Assembly (NCBI RefSeq): GCF_028401385.1
Contig: NZ_JAQOMR010000001.1
Location: 1,924,501-1,988,500, forward strand
Source of the DNA: Marinicella algicola
GTDB lineage: Bacteria; Pseudomonadota; Gammaproteobacteria; Xanthomonadales; Marinicellaceae
Length of the DNA: 64,000 bases
Direction: 5' to 3'
The translations under genes were made by a program, and so were the position numbers. This document shows positions 9,629-22,105 of the stretch, one piece after another. The notes below the pieces were generated by a model. It was not told the DNA's origin and searched no databases. It saw only the letters and a program-made list of their open reading frames with translations. The stretch's first letter is position 1. The number at the start of each line of letters is the position of its first letter.

Positions 9629-10729
9629 ATGGCAGAACATGTCTCCGGCTTGGCCGAGCGACCGGTTGCTGAAACTGGCGCGCCGATGGTCGGCTTTGAA
9701 AATGTGATCAAGTCCTTCAAAAGCCGGGAAACCGGCAGGAAGGCGTTCCGGGCACTCGACAATATTAGCTATAGTGTTCCGCGCGGCGCAATCACCGGCA
9801 TTATCGGGCGCTCGGGTGCAGGCAAGTCCACGCTTGTGCGACTGGTCAACGGTCTTGAGCGTCCGAGCGAAGGACGCGTGATCGTCGATGGTACGGATGT
9901 CGCGGCGCTTGATGAGGTGGCGCTGCGGTCCCAGCGCCGCTCCATCGGCATGATCTTCCAGCACTTCAACCTTCTTTCCTCGCGCACGGTCTATGACAAT
10001 GTTGCCATGCCGCTGGAAATTGCTGGCATGGCGAAGCTGGATATTAAAAGGCGGATCGAACCGCTAATCGATCTCGTCGGTCTGTCGGAGCGCAAGCACC
10101 ACTACCCGGCCCAGCTTTCAGGCGGCCAGAAGCAGCGTGTTGGTATTGCCCGCGCGCTGGCCTCGGAGCCCAAGCTGTTGCTCTCGGATGAGGCGACTTC
10201 GGCGCTTGACCCGGAAACAACGCAACAGATTCTAGGCCTCCTGAAGACGATCAACCGCGATCTCGGCCTGACCGTGCTGCTGATCACGCATGAAATGGAA
10301 GTGGTCAAAGCTGTCACCTCGCGCGTCGCGGTGATGGACAAGGGCCAGATCGTCGAAAGCGGACGGACCTTCGATGTCTTCACCGCGCCGCAGCACGAGA
10401 CCACCCGTTCGATGCTGGCGGCACTGCCGGGCGGCAGTCTTCCGGACTGGATCGGCCGCCAGGTGATCGCCGACCCCAAGCCCGGCTGCAATGCGCTTCT
10501 CCGCCTGCGCTTCTTTGGCGAGACTGCTGACCAGCCATTGGTCTCGCGCCTGATGGCGGTACTCGACAGCCCGGTCAATATCATCGCCGGCACGGTAGAC
10601 GAGATAGCAGGCGAACCCTACGGCACGCTCTATGTCGCCTATTCCGCAGATCCCGCGATAATGCAGAAGGCGGATCAATTCTATGCCCAAACCGGACTGA
10701 ACGCGGAGGTCGTCGGCTATGTCTCCTGA
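9629..10729 (+). CDS. metN: Methionine ABC transporter ATP-binding protein MetN
   Basis: A 366-residue ABC ATPase that powers D/L-methionine uptake at the inner membrane. It has a Walker [10 protein letters not shown], a Q-loop in MIFQHFNLL, the signature [15 protein letters not shown], a Walker [14 protein letters not shown] and an H-loop LITHE. The C-terminal 100 residues form the NIL domain that senses methionine in MetN. I chose the ATG at 9629 (AGAAGAGA just upstream, first residues [10 protein letters not shown]) rather than the longer frame from 9392, which overlaps the recombinase relic. The stop overlaps metI by 11 bp. No SAM riboswitch is visible upstream, because IS debris lies there. 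Confidence 0.93.
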   Translation: MAEHVSGLAERPVAETGAPMVGFENVIKSFKSRETGRKAFRALDNISYSVPRGAITGIIGRSGAGKSTLVRLVNGLERPSEGRVIVDGTDVAALDEVALRSQRRSIGMIFQHFNLLSSRTVYDNVAMPLEIAGMAKLDIKRRIEPLIDLVGLSERKHHYPAQLSGGQKQRVGIARALASEPKLLLSDEATSALDPETTQQILGLLKTINRDLGLTVLLITHEMEVVKAVTSRVAVMDKGQIVESGRTFDVFTAPQHETTRSMLAALPGGSLPDWIGRQVIADPKPGCNALLRLRFFGETADQPLVSRLMAVLDSPVNIIAGTVDEIAGEPYGTLYVAYSADPAIMQKADQFYAQTGLNAEVVGYVS

Positions 10730-11387
10730 TATGCTCATCTCTCTTCTGACCAAGGGTACGCTTCAAACGTTGCAGATGGTCATCGTTTCCGGCCTGATCG
10801 GAACGGCGCTTGGCCTGCCAATCGGCATTTTCCTTGCGACCAGTGGCAAGGGCGAGCTTCTGCAGGCGCCGATGCTCAACCGCATTGTCGGCCTGATCGT
10901 CAACGCGACACGCTCAACACCCTTCATCATCCTGGTGGTCGCGATCATTCCGTTCACGCGGCTGGTAGCCGGCACGTCGATAGGCACCCAGGCAGCGATC
11001 GTGCCACTAACGGTTGCCACCATCCCCTTCTTCGCGCGTCTGGTGGAAAGCGCGATCCGAGAGGTCGACAAGGGACTGATCGAGGCCGCGCGCGCCATGG
11101 GCGCGACGCCGATGCAGATCGTCATCAAAGTATTGCTGGCGGAATCGAAGCCTGCCATCACGCTCGCCTTCACTCTCACCATCGTCAGCCTGATCGGCTA
11201 TTCCGCCATGGTCGGCGCCGTCGGTGGCGGTGGTCTTGGCGATCTCGGCATCCGCTATGGCTATCAGCGCTTCATGCCCGGCGTCATGCTGGCCGTCGTC
11301 GTCGTGCTGATCGTGCTGGTGCAGGCGATCCAGAGTGCCGGCGACCGTCTGGCGCGCAGCTTCGACAAGAAGAATCGGAGCCAGTAA
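10719..11387 (+). CDS. metI: Methionine ABC transporter permease MetI
   Basis: A 222-residue inner-membrane permease with five to six hydrophobic segments and the BPD_transp_1 coupling motif ([21 protein letters not shown]). It pairs with MetN and Met[20 protein letters not shown] and [19 protein letters not shown] are typical of MetI. The start ATG at 10719 lies inside the end of metN with GGAGG before it, which indicates translational coupling. Confidence 0.93.
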   Translation: MSPDMLISLLTKGTLQTLQMVIVSGLIGTALGLPIGIFLATSGKGELLQAPMLNRIVGLIVNATRSTPFIILVVAIIPFTRLVAGTSIGTQAAIVPLTVATIPFFARLVESAIREVDKGLIEAARAMGATPMQIVIKVLLAESKPAITLAFTLTIVSLIGYSAMVGAVGGGGLGDLGIRYGYQRFMPGVMLAVVVVLIVLVQAIQSAGDRLARSFDKKNRSQ

Positions 11388-11572
11388 GACTTCCGTCGGA
11401 GTGGCGTATGATGTGCATTCCTCGACCTACGCGTTGGCAAGAAATTGCGCCGACGGCTCAATTTTGGAAACCGGATTTCTTCAGAACCATCCGGCTGCTC
11501 GATAAATCAATAAATTATCAGGAAACACAGCGCACCGGCGAAACCGATGCGCCTGCGTCAAGGACAATAGAA

Positions 11573-12361
11573 ATGAAGCTCGCAACCCCATTTGCCCTAC
11601 TTGCCATTGCATCCAGCCTTGCCGCTGGAACAGCCCTTGCCAAGGACAAGATCACCGTCGGCGTCACGCCCGGCGCGCATGAGAAATCCTCGAAGAGGTT
11701 CAGAAGCTCGCCAAGGAACAGGGCCTTGATGTCGAGATCGCAACCTTCAGCGATTACGTCGTGCCCAACCAGGCGCTGAATGACGGTGACCTCGATCTCA
11801 ACAGCTTCCAGCACGGGCCGTATCTCGACAACCAGGTCGCCGATCGCGGCTACGACCTGAAGGCCGTCGGCAAGACGATCATCACGCCGATGGGTATTTA
11901 CTCTGAAAAGGTCGAAAGCGTCGATGATATTCCGGAAAACAGCCGAGTCGCGATCCCGAACGACCCGACCAATGGCGGCCGTGCGCTTCTCCTGCTGCAG
12001 GCCAAGGGCGTCATCAAGCTTGCCGATGGCGCCGGGCTGAAGGCTACGCCGCTGGATATCGTTGAAAACCCCAAGAACATCGACATTCTTGAGCTGGACG
12101 CGGCACAGCTGCCGCGCGTTCTCAATGATGTTTCGGTCGCCGCGATCAACACCAATTATGCGCTTGATGCCGGCTTTAACCCGATCGAGGACTCGATCGC
12201 CATCGAAAGCCCCGACAGCCCCTACGCCAACGTGATCGTCGCGCGCACGGAGGATGCGGACGCCGACTGGGTCAAGCAGTTCGTCGAAATCTATCAGTCC
12301 GATGAGATTCTGCAGCTTCATAGAAAACACCTATGGCGGTGCGGTCGTCCCGGTCTTCTGA
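11573..12361 (+). CDS. metQ: Methionine-binding protein MetQ (frame-broken)
   Basis: A NlpA/MetQ-family substrate-binding protein. Residues 1-23 are a signal peptide (cleavage after AGTALA) with no lipobox cysteine. KITVGVTPGAH, then YVVPNQALNDGDLDLNSFQH, RVAIPNDPTNGGRAL and VAAINTNYALDAG are family hallmarks. A family-length product of about 262 residues ending GGAVVPVF needs two corrections, a missing base near 11685 and an extra base near 12312. The gene follows metI after 185 bp that hold no recognisable gene, and probably belongs to the same transcription unit. Confidence 0.88.
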
Positions 12362-12448
12362 TCAGACTCTCATGAACACGAAACGTTTCTGCAGTACTGC
12401 AGCCGGATTGTTGCGGTGAAGGGCGCTCCCGCAGCAACGACCTTGTCT

Positions 12449-12480
12449 CGCCGAGGCAGCAATCATGTGCTGCCTCGGCG
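12449..12480. terminator. Perfect 13-bp stem-loop after metQ
   Basis: CGCCGAGGCAGCA (12449-12461) pairs perfectly with 12468-12480 across a 6-base loop, about 90 bp after the metQ stop. No T run follows on either strand, so an intrinsic terminator is only a possibility. It may stabilise the metNIQ mRNA 3' end. Confidence 0.45.
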
Positions 12481-12625
12481 AAGCTCTTAGAGGTGGTTTC
12501 TTCTTTGAGAAGGCCGCGTTCATCAGGGCTTCATAGCTTACCGGACGGGACCAAGTTTGGCGACTGACCCGTCGTCTGCAGCCTTGGCGGGCTGCAGGCC
12601 GCCTGGGGTCCGGGCCGAGAAAAGA

Positions 12626-12649
12626 CCGGTGAAGTGTTCGCTTCACCGG
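12626..12649 (+). terminator. Hairpin followed by T-rich tract
   Basis: CCGGTGAAG (12626-12634) pairs with CTTCACCGG (12641-12649) over a TGTTCG loop. It is followed after about 14 bases by a broken T-rich stretch (12658-12675). This is a weak candidate intrinsic terminator for transcripts coming from metNIQ. Confidence 0.35.
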
Positions 12650-12721
12650 CCTGTGCTTTCGGGTTTTCTTTGTTTGCGTTTATGTCATCCGGTGAATGGC
12701 TTTGGCGGCTGCGGAAGTCGA

Positions 12722-12770
12722 CGGGATCGGTGGCGAGATAGATCTTGAAGGTACTCGACGGAAAGATCAT
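12722..12770 (-). pseudogene. Possible IS66 OrfB (TnpB) N-terminal scrap
   Basis: From an ATG at 12770 the frame reads MIFPSSTFKIYLATDPVDFR, which resembles the start of IS66-family TnpB proteins. Similarity ends at about 12722. It is a short relic at best. The rest of the 575-bp stretch between metQ and the acetyltransferase (12362-12936) holds the two hairpins listed and no other gene I can recognise. Confidence 0.4.
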
Positions 12771-12897
12771 GAGAACTGCCCCGCGACGCGCATCAGCTTC
12801 GCCAACTCGGCATCAGCGATGCTTAAAGGGAACTCGAGGCAAACGCCACCGACAAGAAGTCGTCCACTGGAGCCGCTCTCCCTGCTGGGGTCAGTAA

Positions 12898-13284
12898 GCC
12901 TCGCTGCTGGCCCATCCGTTTATCGGCGCGCAGCGTTTGAATGAACAGAAAGCGCTGATCGAAACCCAATATCTGCCGAGAGCGGAGACTTGGGTGGCAT
13001 GCGCGGGAGAAAAGCACTGCGGGTTCATCAGCCTGCTCGACACGTTCGTCGGAGGCATTTTCGTCTCGCCTGAGCGGCAGGGGTCCGGTATTGGACGCCG
13101 ACTTATCGCGCACGGCTTGAGCCTCAAGGGCGAGTTGACGCTTGAGGTCTACACCGACAATCGACAGGCCGTGGCTTTCTATGCCGCACTGGGCTTCCGG
13201 GAGCTGTCTCGTCGTTCCATCGATGATGACGGATACCCGTTCGAAAATGCGCGGCTGCATCTGACCGGCAAGCGCGCGCTGTAG
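12898..13284 (+). pseudogene. GNAT acetyltransferase, N-terminus lost
   Basis: The frame after an in-frame stop at 12895 reads a GNAT domain: AHPFIGAQRLNEQKALIETQ, then WVACAGEKHCGFISLLDTFV, the acetyl-CoA loop SPERQGSGIGRRLI, and LEVYTDNRQAVAFYAALGF. Relatives have about 30 to 40 more residues at the N-terminus, which are not found in any frame upstream. The only possible initiator is a TTG at 12937. The gene seems to have been cut by the rearrangement that left the IS66-like scrap. The acceptor substrate is unknown. Confidence 0.6.
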
Positions 13285-13713
13285 CGTCATGGCGCCTCGG
13301 ACACCGTCACATTATTCGCGAGATGCGGGATCTGGCGGCATGCCATCCTTTGACCCGAGGTCGATAAGTATACAGTGCCGTCAGAACTATCGCCGAACAC
13401 GCGCGCCAGAATGAGCGCGGCTGCAGCCGTGACGGCTCGCCGTTATGGTCAAGCCGGCCAAGATCGTGAATGCATATCGCCTCAGGCAGGATTACCCGGG
13501 CGATGGCACGCGTGTGGTGTTTCCAGCGGAAGTGCCGACGCGGCTTTACACCATGCTCGGTGAGGCCAGACAAGGCTCTGTCGGCGATTGCCACCGGTGC
13601 TCAGCTTCTGGCCGCCGCCACCTGCTATCGGCCGGGACCCGCGCTTTATCGCGCAGCCCGGCCGCCGGTATTGAATGACCCGTCAGAACGTTCCGGCCTT
13701 TGCGGAATAAGCC
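13285..13713. other. 429 bp without a recognisable gene
   Basis: Short open frames exist on both strands (for example 13445-13678 plus and 13307-13594 minus), but neither shows a family motif or a convincing start. This stretch separates the truncated acetyltransferase from the end of the vitamin B6 cluster. Confidence 0.5.
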
Positions 13714-14490
<777 letters not shown>

Positions 14491-15672
14491 CTATTCGTCG
14501 ATTGCCGCGTCCCAGGCGGCCTGGGCTGCGGCAAGTCCGGCCGCTACATCCACCTTGGCGCCCAATGCCTTCAGTGCCCCGCCCATCGCGGAGACAGCCA
14601 GAAGCGCGTAGGCCGGCTGCGCCGTCGGGCCCATATGGCCGATGCGGATCAGCTTGCCGCGTGTTTCTGCCCGACCTGCCGACATGGAAATGCCGTAACG
14701 GGCACGGGTCTCCACCAGGACGGGACCGGCATCGATGCCATCGGGCATCTTCACCGCAGTCGCAGTCGGCGAAGCGATGTCTTCGGAAACCGGCCAAAGT
14801 TCAACACCCATGGCCTTGATGCCTTCCCGGCAAACCCTGGCAGTCAAAGCATGACGCTTCCAGACCGCTTCCGGTCCCTCTTCGAGATAACGGTCAAGCG
14901 CGGCGTTCAGACCGTTGAGCTCGGCCACCGAAGGGGTGAAGGGGAACGGTTCGGTCCGTTTCCAGGCGTTCTTCCAGTCGGTAAAGCTCAGCATGGAGGC
15001 AAACGGCGCATCCGGATTGGCCTCGATCTTGGCCCAAGCGGCTTCGGATACGGCCACAAGCGAGAGCGATGGCGGGCAGCCGAGGCACTTGTTCGGGCCG
15101 GTGACGTAAACCGCCGCCTGACTGGACGTTGGGCTTGTGGGCATGCCAGCCCAGGAGGAGACCGCGTCGACCAGCAGAAGCGCGCCGGCTTCGGCGACAA
15201 CCGCGCCGATCGCGTCGATATCGTTGAGCGTGCCCGACGGCGTGTCGTGATTGCAGACGCAGACGACCTTGACCTCGGGGTGTTCTTCGAGGAAGGCGCG
15301 GACCTGCTCGGGATCAATCGCGGTGTCATAGGGCACCTCGATTTCCTCGACTTTTTGGCATAGCGTGCGGCCCAGTAGCCGAAGCCCTTGCCATAAACGC
15401 CGGAAGCGAGGTTGAGGACCACGTCGTCTCTGGCGATGAGCGAGGCGGCGGCGCCCTCAAGTGCGAGTACCGGCTCCCCTGAAGGATCAGCGGCGGCAGA
15501 TCGCAGCCAAGCGCTTCCTGCGCCTTGAGGGTGAGATCCTCGAAGAATGCCTGGAAGGCCGGATCGTAATCGTAAAGCACCGTGGTGCCGAGCGCGCGCA
15601 GCACTTCCGGGTAGGCATCCACAGGACCGGCCGTCAGGGTGAAGACCGGGGTTTCGTTTCAGGATATTTCAT
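14491..15672 (-). CDS. ppaT: Pyridoxamine-pyruvate transaminase (frame-broken)
   Basis: A fold-type I, class V aminotransferase converting pyridoxamine plus pyruvate to pyridoxal plus alanine. It is unusual in using its own cofactor vitamer as substrate. The pieces read TAGPVDAYPEVLRALGTTVL, YDYDPAFQAFFE, NLASGVYGKGFGYWA, CNHDTPSGTLNDIDAIG, LLVDAVSSWAGM, and the lysine loop TGPNKCLGCPPSLS, close to the M. loti enzyme as I remember it. The ATG at 15672 has GAGGAGG before it. A family-length protein of about 393 residues needs three single-base corrections, near 15650, 15477 (G run) and 15352 (A run). It lies between 4-pyridoxolactonase (10 bp) and the SDR gene. Confidence 0.9.
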
Positions 15673-15682
15673 CTGTTCCTCC

Positions 15683-17486
<1,804 letters not shown>

Positions 17487-17487
17487 C

Positions 17488-18597
17488 TCAACGCTCCTTC
17501 TTGCGTTTGTGCTGATCGATATATTCGCCGAGTCCAAGGCAGATCAGCAGGCTGGCGACCAGCACGAGGGTGAAGTTCTGCGGCACGCCGAGACGGCGCG
17601 CGGCGCTCTCGCTGCCGATCATCAGCGCCGAGTAGAAGAAGACGAGCACAATCGCGCCGATGCCGTTGAAGCGGGCAAGAAAGACCAGCGGTATGACCAT
17701 CAGCCCGTAGGCGGGATTCCAATTGGCGGGCACATTGCCGGTAACACCGAGGATCTCGGAAGCACCCGCAAGCCCGGCAAGGCCAGCCGACAGCGCAAAC
17801 GTCGCCATGGTCAGCAGTGGCACCGAAAGACCCGCATGGGTCGCGGCGACTGGGTTTGCGCCCACCATCCGCAACCGTAATCCGAAGGACGTTCGGGTCA
17901 TCATCAAATGAACGGCCAGAACAGCGATCAGCCCCCAGATCAACCCGCTGGAAATCGAGGTATCGAACAGCCGTGGCAAACGGTCGTCTACCGGGAGAGT
18001 GCGCGTCTGCGGCACTGTGGTCGCCGGATCCCTGAAGATCAGCTTGACCAGCGTCGAGGCGAGCAGAACGCCCAGAAATGACATCATCAGCGTCGTGATG
18101 ATTTCGTTGACGCCCTGATAGGCTTTCAGCAGCGCCGGTATGACCGACCACAGAGCGCCGACGATCGCGGCCAGCAGGAAGCCGGCCAGAAGCACAGCCC
18201 AGCCCGGCAGAATGCCGACCAGGAGGGGCGCGGTCGCCGCGGCGGCGACAGCGCCGAGCAGAAACTGCCCGTCCGTTCCCAGATTCCAGATCCCAGCGCG
18301 GAACGCAACGATCAGGCCAGCGCAGAGAAACAGAAGCGGCGCCATGCGGGTTGCCGTCTGCTGCAGGCCCAATCCAGAAAGCAGCGAGCGTTCGAGGATG
18401 TAGCCGTAATAGGTCAGCGGATTGACGCCCACCAGCATCAGGATGATCGCCGACAGCAGGAAGGCCGCGATGATCGGCCCAACGGTCAGTGTCAGGATGC
18501 GCTGGAACGCACTGCGCTCGTTCACCGGTCGCGCGCTCGCGGCGGCGTCGGTTTGCGTATCCGCCGATACGGCGTTGATTTCGTCTTGCATGGTCAT
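17488..18597 (-). CDS. BMP-type ABC importer, first permease
   Basis: A 369-residue permease of the BPD_transp_2 family (YufP-like). The first 35 residues are hydrophilic and cytoplasmic. Membrane segments then follow, with GIWNLGTDGQFLLGA, YQGVNEIITTLMMSFLGVLL and MVGANPVAATHAGLSV as family marks. Its start overlaps the ATPase stop by 4 bp and its stop touches the next permease start, so the four transporter genes form one tightly coupled operon. The gene is intact. Confidence 0.87.
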   Translation of the reverse strand: MTMQDEINAVSADTQTDAAASARPVNERSAFQRILTLTVGPIIAAFLLSAIILMLVGVNPLTYYGYILERSLLSGLGLQQTATRMAPLLFLCAGLIVAFRAGIWNLGTDGQFLLGAVAAAATAPLLVGILPGWAVLLAGFLLAAIVGALWSVIPALLKAYQGVNEIITTLMMSFLGVLLASTLVKLIFRDPATTVPQTRTLPVDDRLPRLFDTSISSGLIWGLIAVLAVHLMMTRTSFGLRLRMVGANPVAATHAGLSVPLLTMATFALSAGLAGLAGASEILGVTGNVPANWNPAYGLMVIPLVFLARFNGIGAIVLVFFYSALMIGSESAARRLGVPQNFTLVLVASLLICLGLGEYIDQHKRKKER

Positions 18598-20206
18598 GCC
18601 ATCGCCTGTCTGTTTTCTTCCTCGCCGGCCATCATCCGGCCAATGCGAAGGCGCAGGGCCTCGCCGCTGCCGTCATTTTCGACGATCCCGCGGATACGGC
18701 CGCCTTCCATCACCACGATGCGGTCCGACAACGCCATCAACTCATCGAGGTCGGTGGAGATGAGCAGCACCCCAAGGCCACGTTCGGCGATTTGCCCGAT
18801 CCGCTGGCGTGACGTATCGATGTTCTGGAGGTCCAGCCCGTAGGTCGGCTTGTTGAACACCACGACGCGCGCCTCACCGGAGAGTTCGCGCCCCAGCAGG
18901 AGCTTCTGGATATTGCCGCCCGAAAGCCGCCCGATCGGGGTGGTCTCGCTGGGCGTACTCACCGAAAACCGTGCGATGAGATCGCGCGCATGCTCCGCGA
19001 TGCGGTGCGGACGCTCCAGACCGTTCACCCAGAAAGGCGGCTGGCCGATATCCTTGAGCACTGCATTCTCTGAAACCGGAAAGGCGGCAACCGACCCTTC
19101 GGACAAACGGTCATCCGTCAGGTAACGCAGCCCCTTCCGGCGGCGCTGTGCGATGGAGGCGCGGGTAATATCCTCGCCGTCCAGTTCAACACGTCCGGAC
19201 TTGAGGGGCCGCTGGCCCGCCATGGCCTCGGCCAGCTGCTTCTGTCCATTGCCATCGATCCCTGCCACGCCGACGATCTCGCCTGCACGCAGGCTCAGCG
19301 AAATGTCTTCAAGGCCCATGACATCGGCATCGCCTTCTGTCGACAGGGCCTCGACCTTGAGAGCGACGTTATCTCGTGCTGTGCTTTTCCTGTGCTCGGT
19401 GGACGTGGCGCCGGCCTCGCGACCGAACATCAGACGAACGATCTCGTCCACCGCCTCGTCCTCGGACATGGATTTGAGCTGTTCCGGGCCCATTTCACCG
19501 GCAAGCGCGCCCTGCTTGAGCACGGAAATGCGGTTGCCGTAGCGATAGGCCTCGGCGAGTTTGTGGGTGATGAAGATCACCGCCAGCCCGCTCTTGACGA
19601 GCTGCTGCATCCGCTCGCCAAGCTCCTGCGCACCCTGGGGCGTGAGCATGGATGTCGCTTCATCGAGGATCAGCACCTTGCTGTCGCGCAAAAGCGCACG
19701 GGCGATCTCGATCTGCTGCTGCTGGCCGAGCGAAAGCTCGCCGGTAATGGCGTCAAGCGGGAGGGAAAGCGCGAATTGCCGCTTCAATTCCTCCATTCGC
19801 GCGGCGATCCGGGCACGGGGCGGACGCTCGTACCAGGGCGCGCCCAGCGTCAGGTTTTCCAGAACCGTCAGGGTCGGCACAAGCATGGAATGCTGGAAGA
19901 CTGTGCTGATACCGGCATCGAGACTGGCCGAGGGCTGGCCAGCCGGGTTTTCTCGCCATTGAGCGACAGGTAGCCCTCGTCCGGCGGCTGAAGACCGGAA
20001 AGAATGCCTACCAATGTCGATTTTCCGGCACCGTTCTCGCCCAGAAGGACATGGACCTCGCCGGGATGAAATGTGAGCGAAACGTTGTTGACCGCAATCA
20101 CGCCGGGAAAGCGCTTGGTGACGCCATGTACGCCAATGACGCCTGCCCCCGTTTCCGGGGGCAGGTTTGTAGGGGTTGCCAGTGCATTTGCCACGGATAT
20201 GCTCAC
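18594..20206 (-). CDS. BMP-type ABC importer, double ATPase (one frame break)
   Basis: A tandem ABC ATPase of about 535 residues. The first domain has Walker A GENGAGKST, signature LSLGQQQQIEIARAL and Walker B VLILDEATSML. The second has a degenerate Walker A (GIDGNGQKQ), signature LSGGNIQKLLLGREL and VVFNKPTYGLD in place of a normal Walker B, typical of the nucleoside/BMP importer class. The two frames join at a C run near 19940 if one C is missing (SPSASLDAGISTVFQHSML). The ATG at 20206 overlaps the binding-protein stop. Confidence 0.88.
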
Positions 20207-21222
20207 TCAGTTACGGTGACCAGAGTGCGAACATCTTCCGCATCGAACTTCGGCTCGACCGTGATGTCGCCGGCGATGATCTGATCGCGCAGTGCCATCA
20301 CCTCGGTCCAGGCTGTTTCATCGACCTGCGGCGTCTTGACGAGCTTGACGGAATCGTCCGCCAGGCTGATCGCGTAGCCATGGGTGCCAAACTTGTCTGC
20401 TCTCAGGTCCTCGATCATCGCGGTGTAGACCGGGGTCATGTCCCACAGAACCGAGGTCAGCAGATGACCTTTGTCCAGTTCGGATTTGTCGCCGATCACG
20501 TCGATGAAGAGCACATCCGAACCGTCGACCGCCTTGTTGGATTCAACGGCCTGGATCATGCCGAAGCTTGAACCATTACCCTGGCCGAAGATGATGTCGG
20601 CGCCTGCCGCGATGACCGAAGTCGTCACGCGATTACCGCCTGCAGCATCGGAATAGGCTGCCGGGCCGATCACCGAATAGAGGATCTTCACATCCGGGCT
20701 CTCGGCATGAACGCCTTCGGCGAAACCAGCAGACTGCGAGTTCCATGAGGGCGGTTCACCCGAAACGACGATGCCGACGGTGCCCGTGGTCGTCATCTTG
20801 GCGGCCAGACGGCCGGCAAGATAGGCGCCTTCATGGCCGGAAAGCGTGTAGTCGGCAACAAGCCCCTTCACCAGAGCGTCGGGGCTATCGACGATAGCGA
20901 CCGGCACGCCGGTTTCCTCGGCGATCTCCGGACCGGCGGTATTGTAGCCGCTGGCATGCGCGATCATGAGGTCGGCGCCGTCGGCCGCCAGTTCGCGCAT
21001 CGGCGCACGAACATCGCCATAACCCAGGCCTTCGGCGACAATGATTTCGACGCCGGTTGCCTCGGCAGCGGCCTTGGCCGCGTCGACGCCCTGCTGATTC
21101 CAGCCATAGTCACTCCCCTGTTCCGGAGTGAGGATGGCTATGGTATCAACCTCCGCAGCGAATGCCGCCGGAGTCCCCAGCACCACGCTAAGCGCAACAG
21201 AAGCAAGTAGGTTTTTCATCAT
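20203..21222 (-). CDS. BMP-family substrate-binding protein, putative B6 vitamer receptor
   Basis: A 339-residue periplasmic binding protein of the PnrA/BMP family. It has a signal peptide with cleavage after AAFA at residue 22, then TIAILTPEQGSDYGWNQQGV, a pattern shared by BMP proteins, and SGHEGAYLAGRLAAKMTTTG and IFGQGNGSSFGMIQA later. It is the first gene of the minus arm (receptor, double ATPase, two permeases, lactonase, transaminase, dehydrogenase). BMP proteins usually bind nucleosides. Here the operon with pyridoxal-metabolising enzymes suggests a pyridine vitamer. That is inference. Confidence 0.88.
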   Translation of the reverse strand: MMKNLLASVALSVVLGTPAAFAAEVDTIAILTPEQGSDYGWNQQGVDAAKAAAEATGVEIIVAEGLGYGDVRAPMRELAADGADLMIAHASGYNTAGPEIAEETGVPVAIVDSPDALVKGLVADYTLSGHEGAYLAGRLAAKMTTTGTVGIVVSGEPPSWNSQSAGFAEGVHAESPDVKILYSVIGPAAYSDAAGGNRVTTSVIAAGADIIFGQGNGSSFGMIQAVESNKAVDGSDVLFIDVIGDKSELDKGHLLTSVLWDMTPVYTAMIEDLRADKFGTHGYAISLADDSVKLVKTPQVDETAWTEVMALRDQIIAGDITVEPKFDAEDVRTLVTVTE

Positions 21223-21714
21223 GCTGTTCCCTAATTGGTTGTCAGTTTCCCGTCACAAGACGGAAGCGATTGGCAGACTTGTTGTTGTTCTTGCCCTGTC
21301 TGCTGGGGTTTCCTCATCTCCGGCCCGGGCCGAAAGCGGAGCTTATGTGCCTTATTCGGGCATTGTTCACGGCACCGATGGCGCCGAGCCCGTGGAAGTC
21401 TCAGTGACCAATGAAACCGGTTTCTCCCTTGATTGCCGCGCGGCTCTTGCCCACTGGTATTCCGATGAACTGGGTCGCATCGAGCCTGGTAACCGGCTGA
21501 CGCTGACGCTGTGGCACGATGGCGAGACGGGGTTCTCAACCTGATGAACGCCACCGACGACCGCATGCCCGTCGAGGCCATCTGGTGCGCCAGCGATACC
21601 GCCCGCGCGCGCCTCGACCTGCCGATGAAGACGGGCGAGACGGCTGCCGCGCTGCACTTTTCCTGCAAGACCGAAGAGGATTCCGGGCTGAGCTGCATTA
21701 CCACGGACGGCTAG
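21221..21714 (+). CDS. Small secreted protein of unknown function (frame-broken)
   Basis: From the ATG at 21221 the frame gives a signal peptide (hydrophobic LVVVLALSAGVSS, cleavage after PARA) and a mature domain reading SGAYVPYSGIVHGTDGAEPV, CRAALAHWYSDEL and, after a G-run break near 21533, NLMNATDDRMPVEAIWCASD and HFSCKTEEDSGLSCITTDG. Four cysteines in the mature part suggest periplasmic disulfides. The start codon overlaps that of the divergent binding-protein gene, so the true start may be a later TTG. I do not recognise the family. Its position between the two arms suggests a role in or next to B6 metabolism. Confidence 0.55.
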
Positions 21715-21917
21715 GCTCGATTTTTCCGAGTAAGCGCTTCGCGCTCCGGCATGATCCGGGCGCGAGCTTCGCCGGCGGCCTGGGCAATGCCGAACGCCTC
21801 ACCCAGGCCGCGCGCGCCCTGAAGCGCGCCAACGGCGGCCTTGCCAAGGCCCGGAACCATGCGCGCCGCTTCGGCACGGCGCATATCCATATTTGCGATA
21901 GAGACGATTGTCGCCAT
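21711..21917 (-). CDS. Possible 68-residue protein, unknown
   Basis: A frame from ATG 21917 (GGGCTTGGGAA upstream) encodes MATIVSIANMDMRRAEAARM followed by an Ala/Gly-rich helix and a basic tail. No family is recognised. It is convergent with and touches the end of the small secreted protein gene. It may be a chance frame. Confidence 0.3.
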   Translation of the reverse strand: MATIVSIANMDMRRAEAARMVPGLGKAAVGALQGARGLGEAFGIAQAAGEARARIMPEREALTRKNRA

Positions 21918-21970
21918 TTCCCAAGCCCTCTGCCTTGGTGTCTTTGTTTGGAGGGAAGGATGACATAAAC

Positions 21971-21996
21971 CAGACACACGTCAAGCAGATTGTCTG
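21971..21996. promoter_or_regulatory. Inverted repeat upstream of GntR regulator
   Basis: CAGACA (21971-21976) and TGTCTG (21991-21996) form an inverted repeat with 14 bases between, 110 bp before the gntR start and in an AT-richer stretch. It could be an autoregulatory operator. Only the symmetry and position support this. Confidence 0.35.
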
Positions 21997-22105
21997 TCAT
22001 TCTTTCATTCTTATGAGTTGACAAGAAGGCATTCAAGCGATCAAATTTGCTTGCAATTCCCCATATCGCTTCTGGTCAGCCCCAGAATTCACGAGGTTTC
22101 AAACA

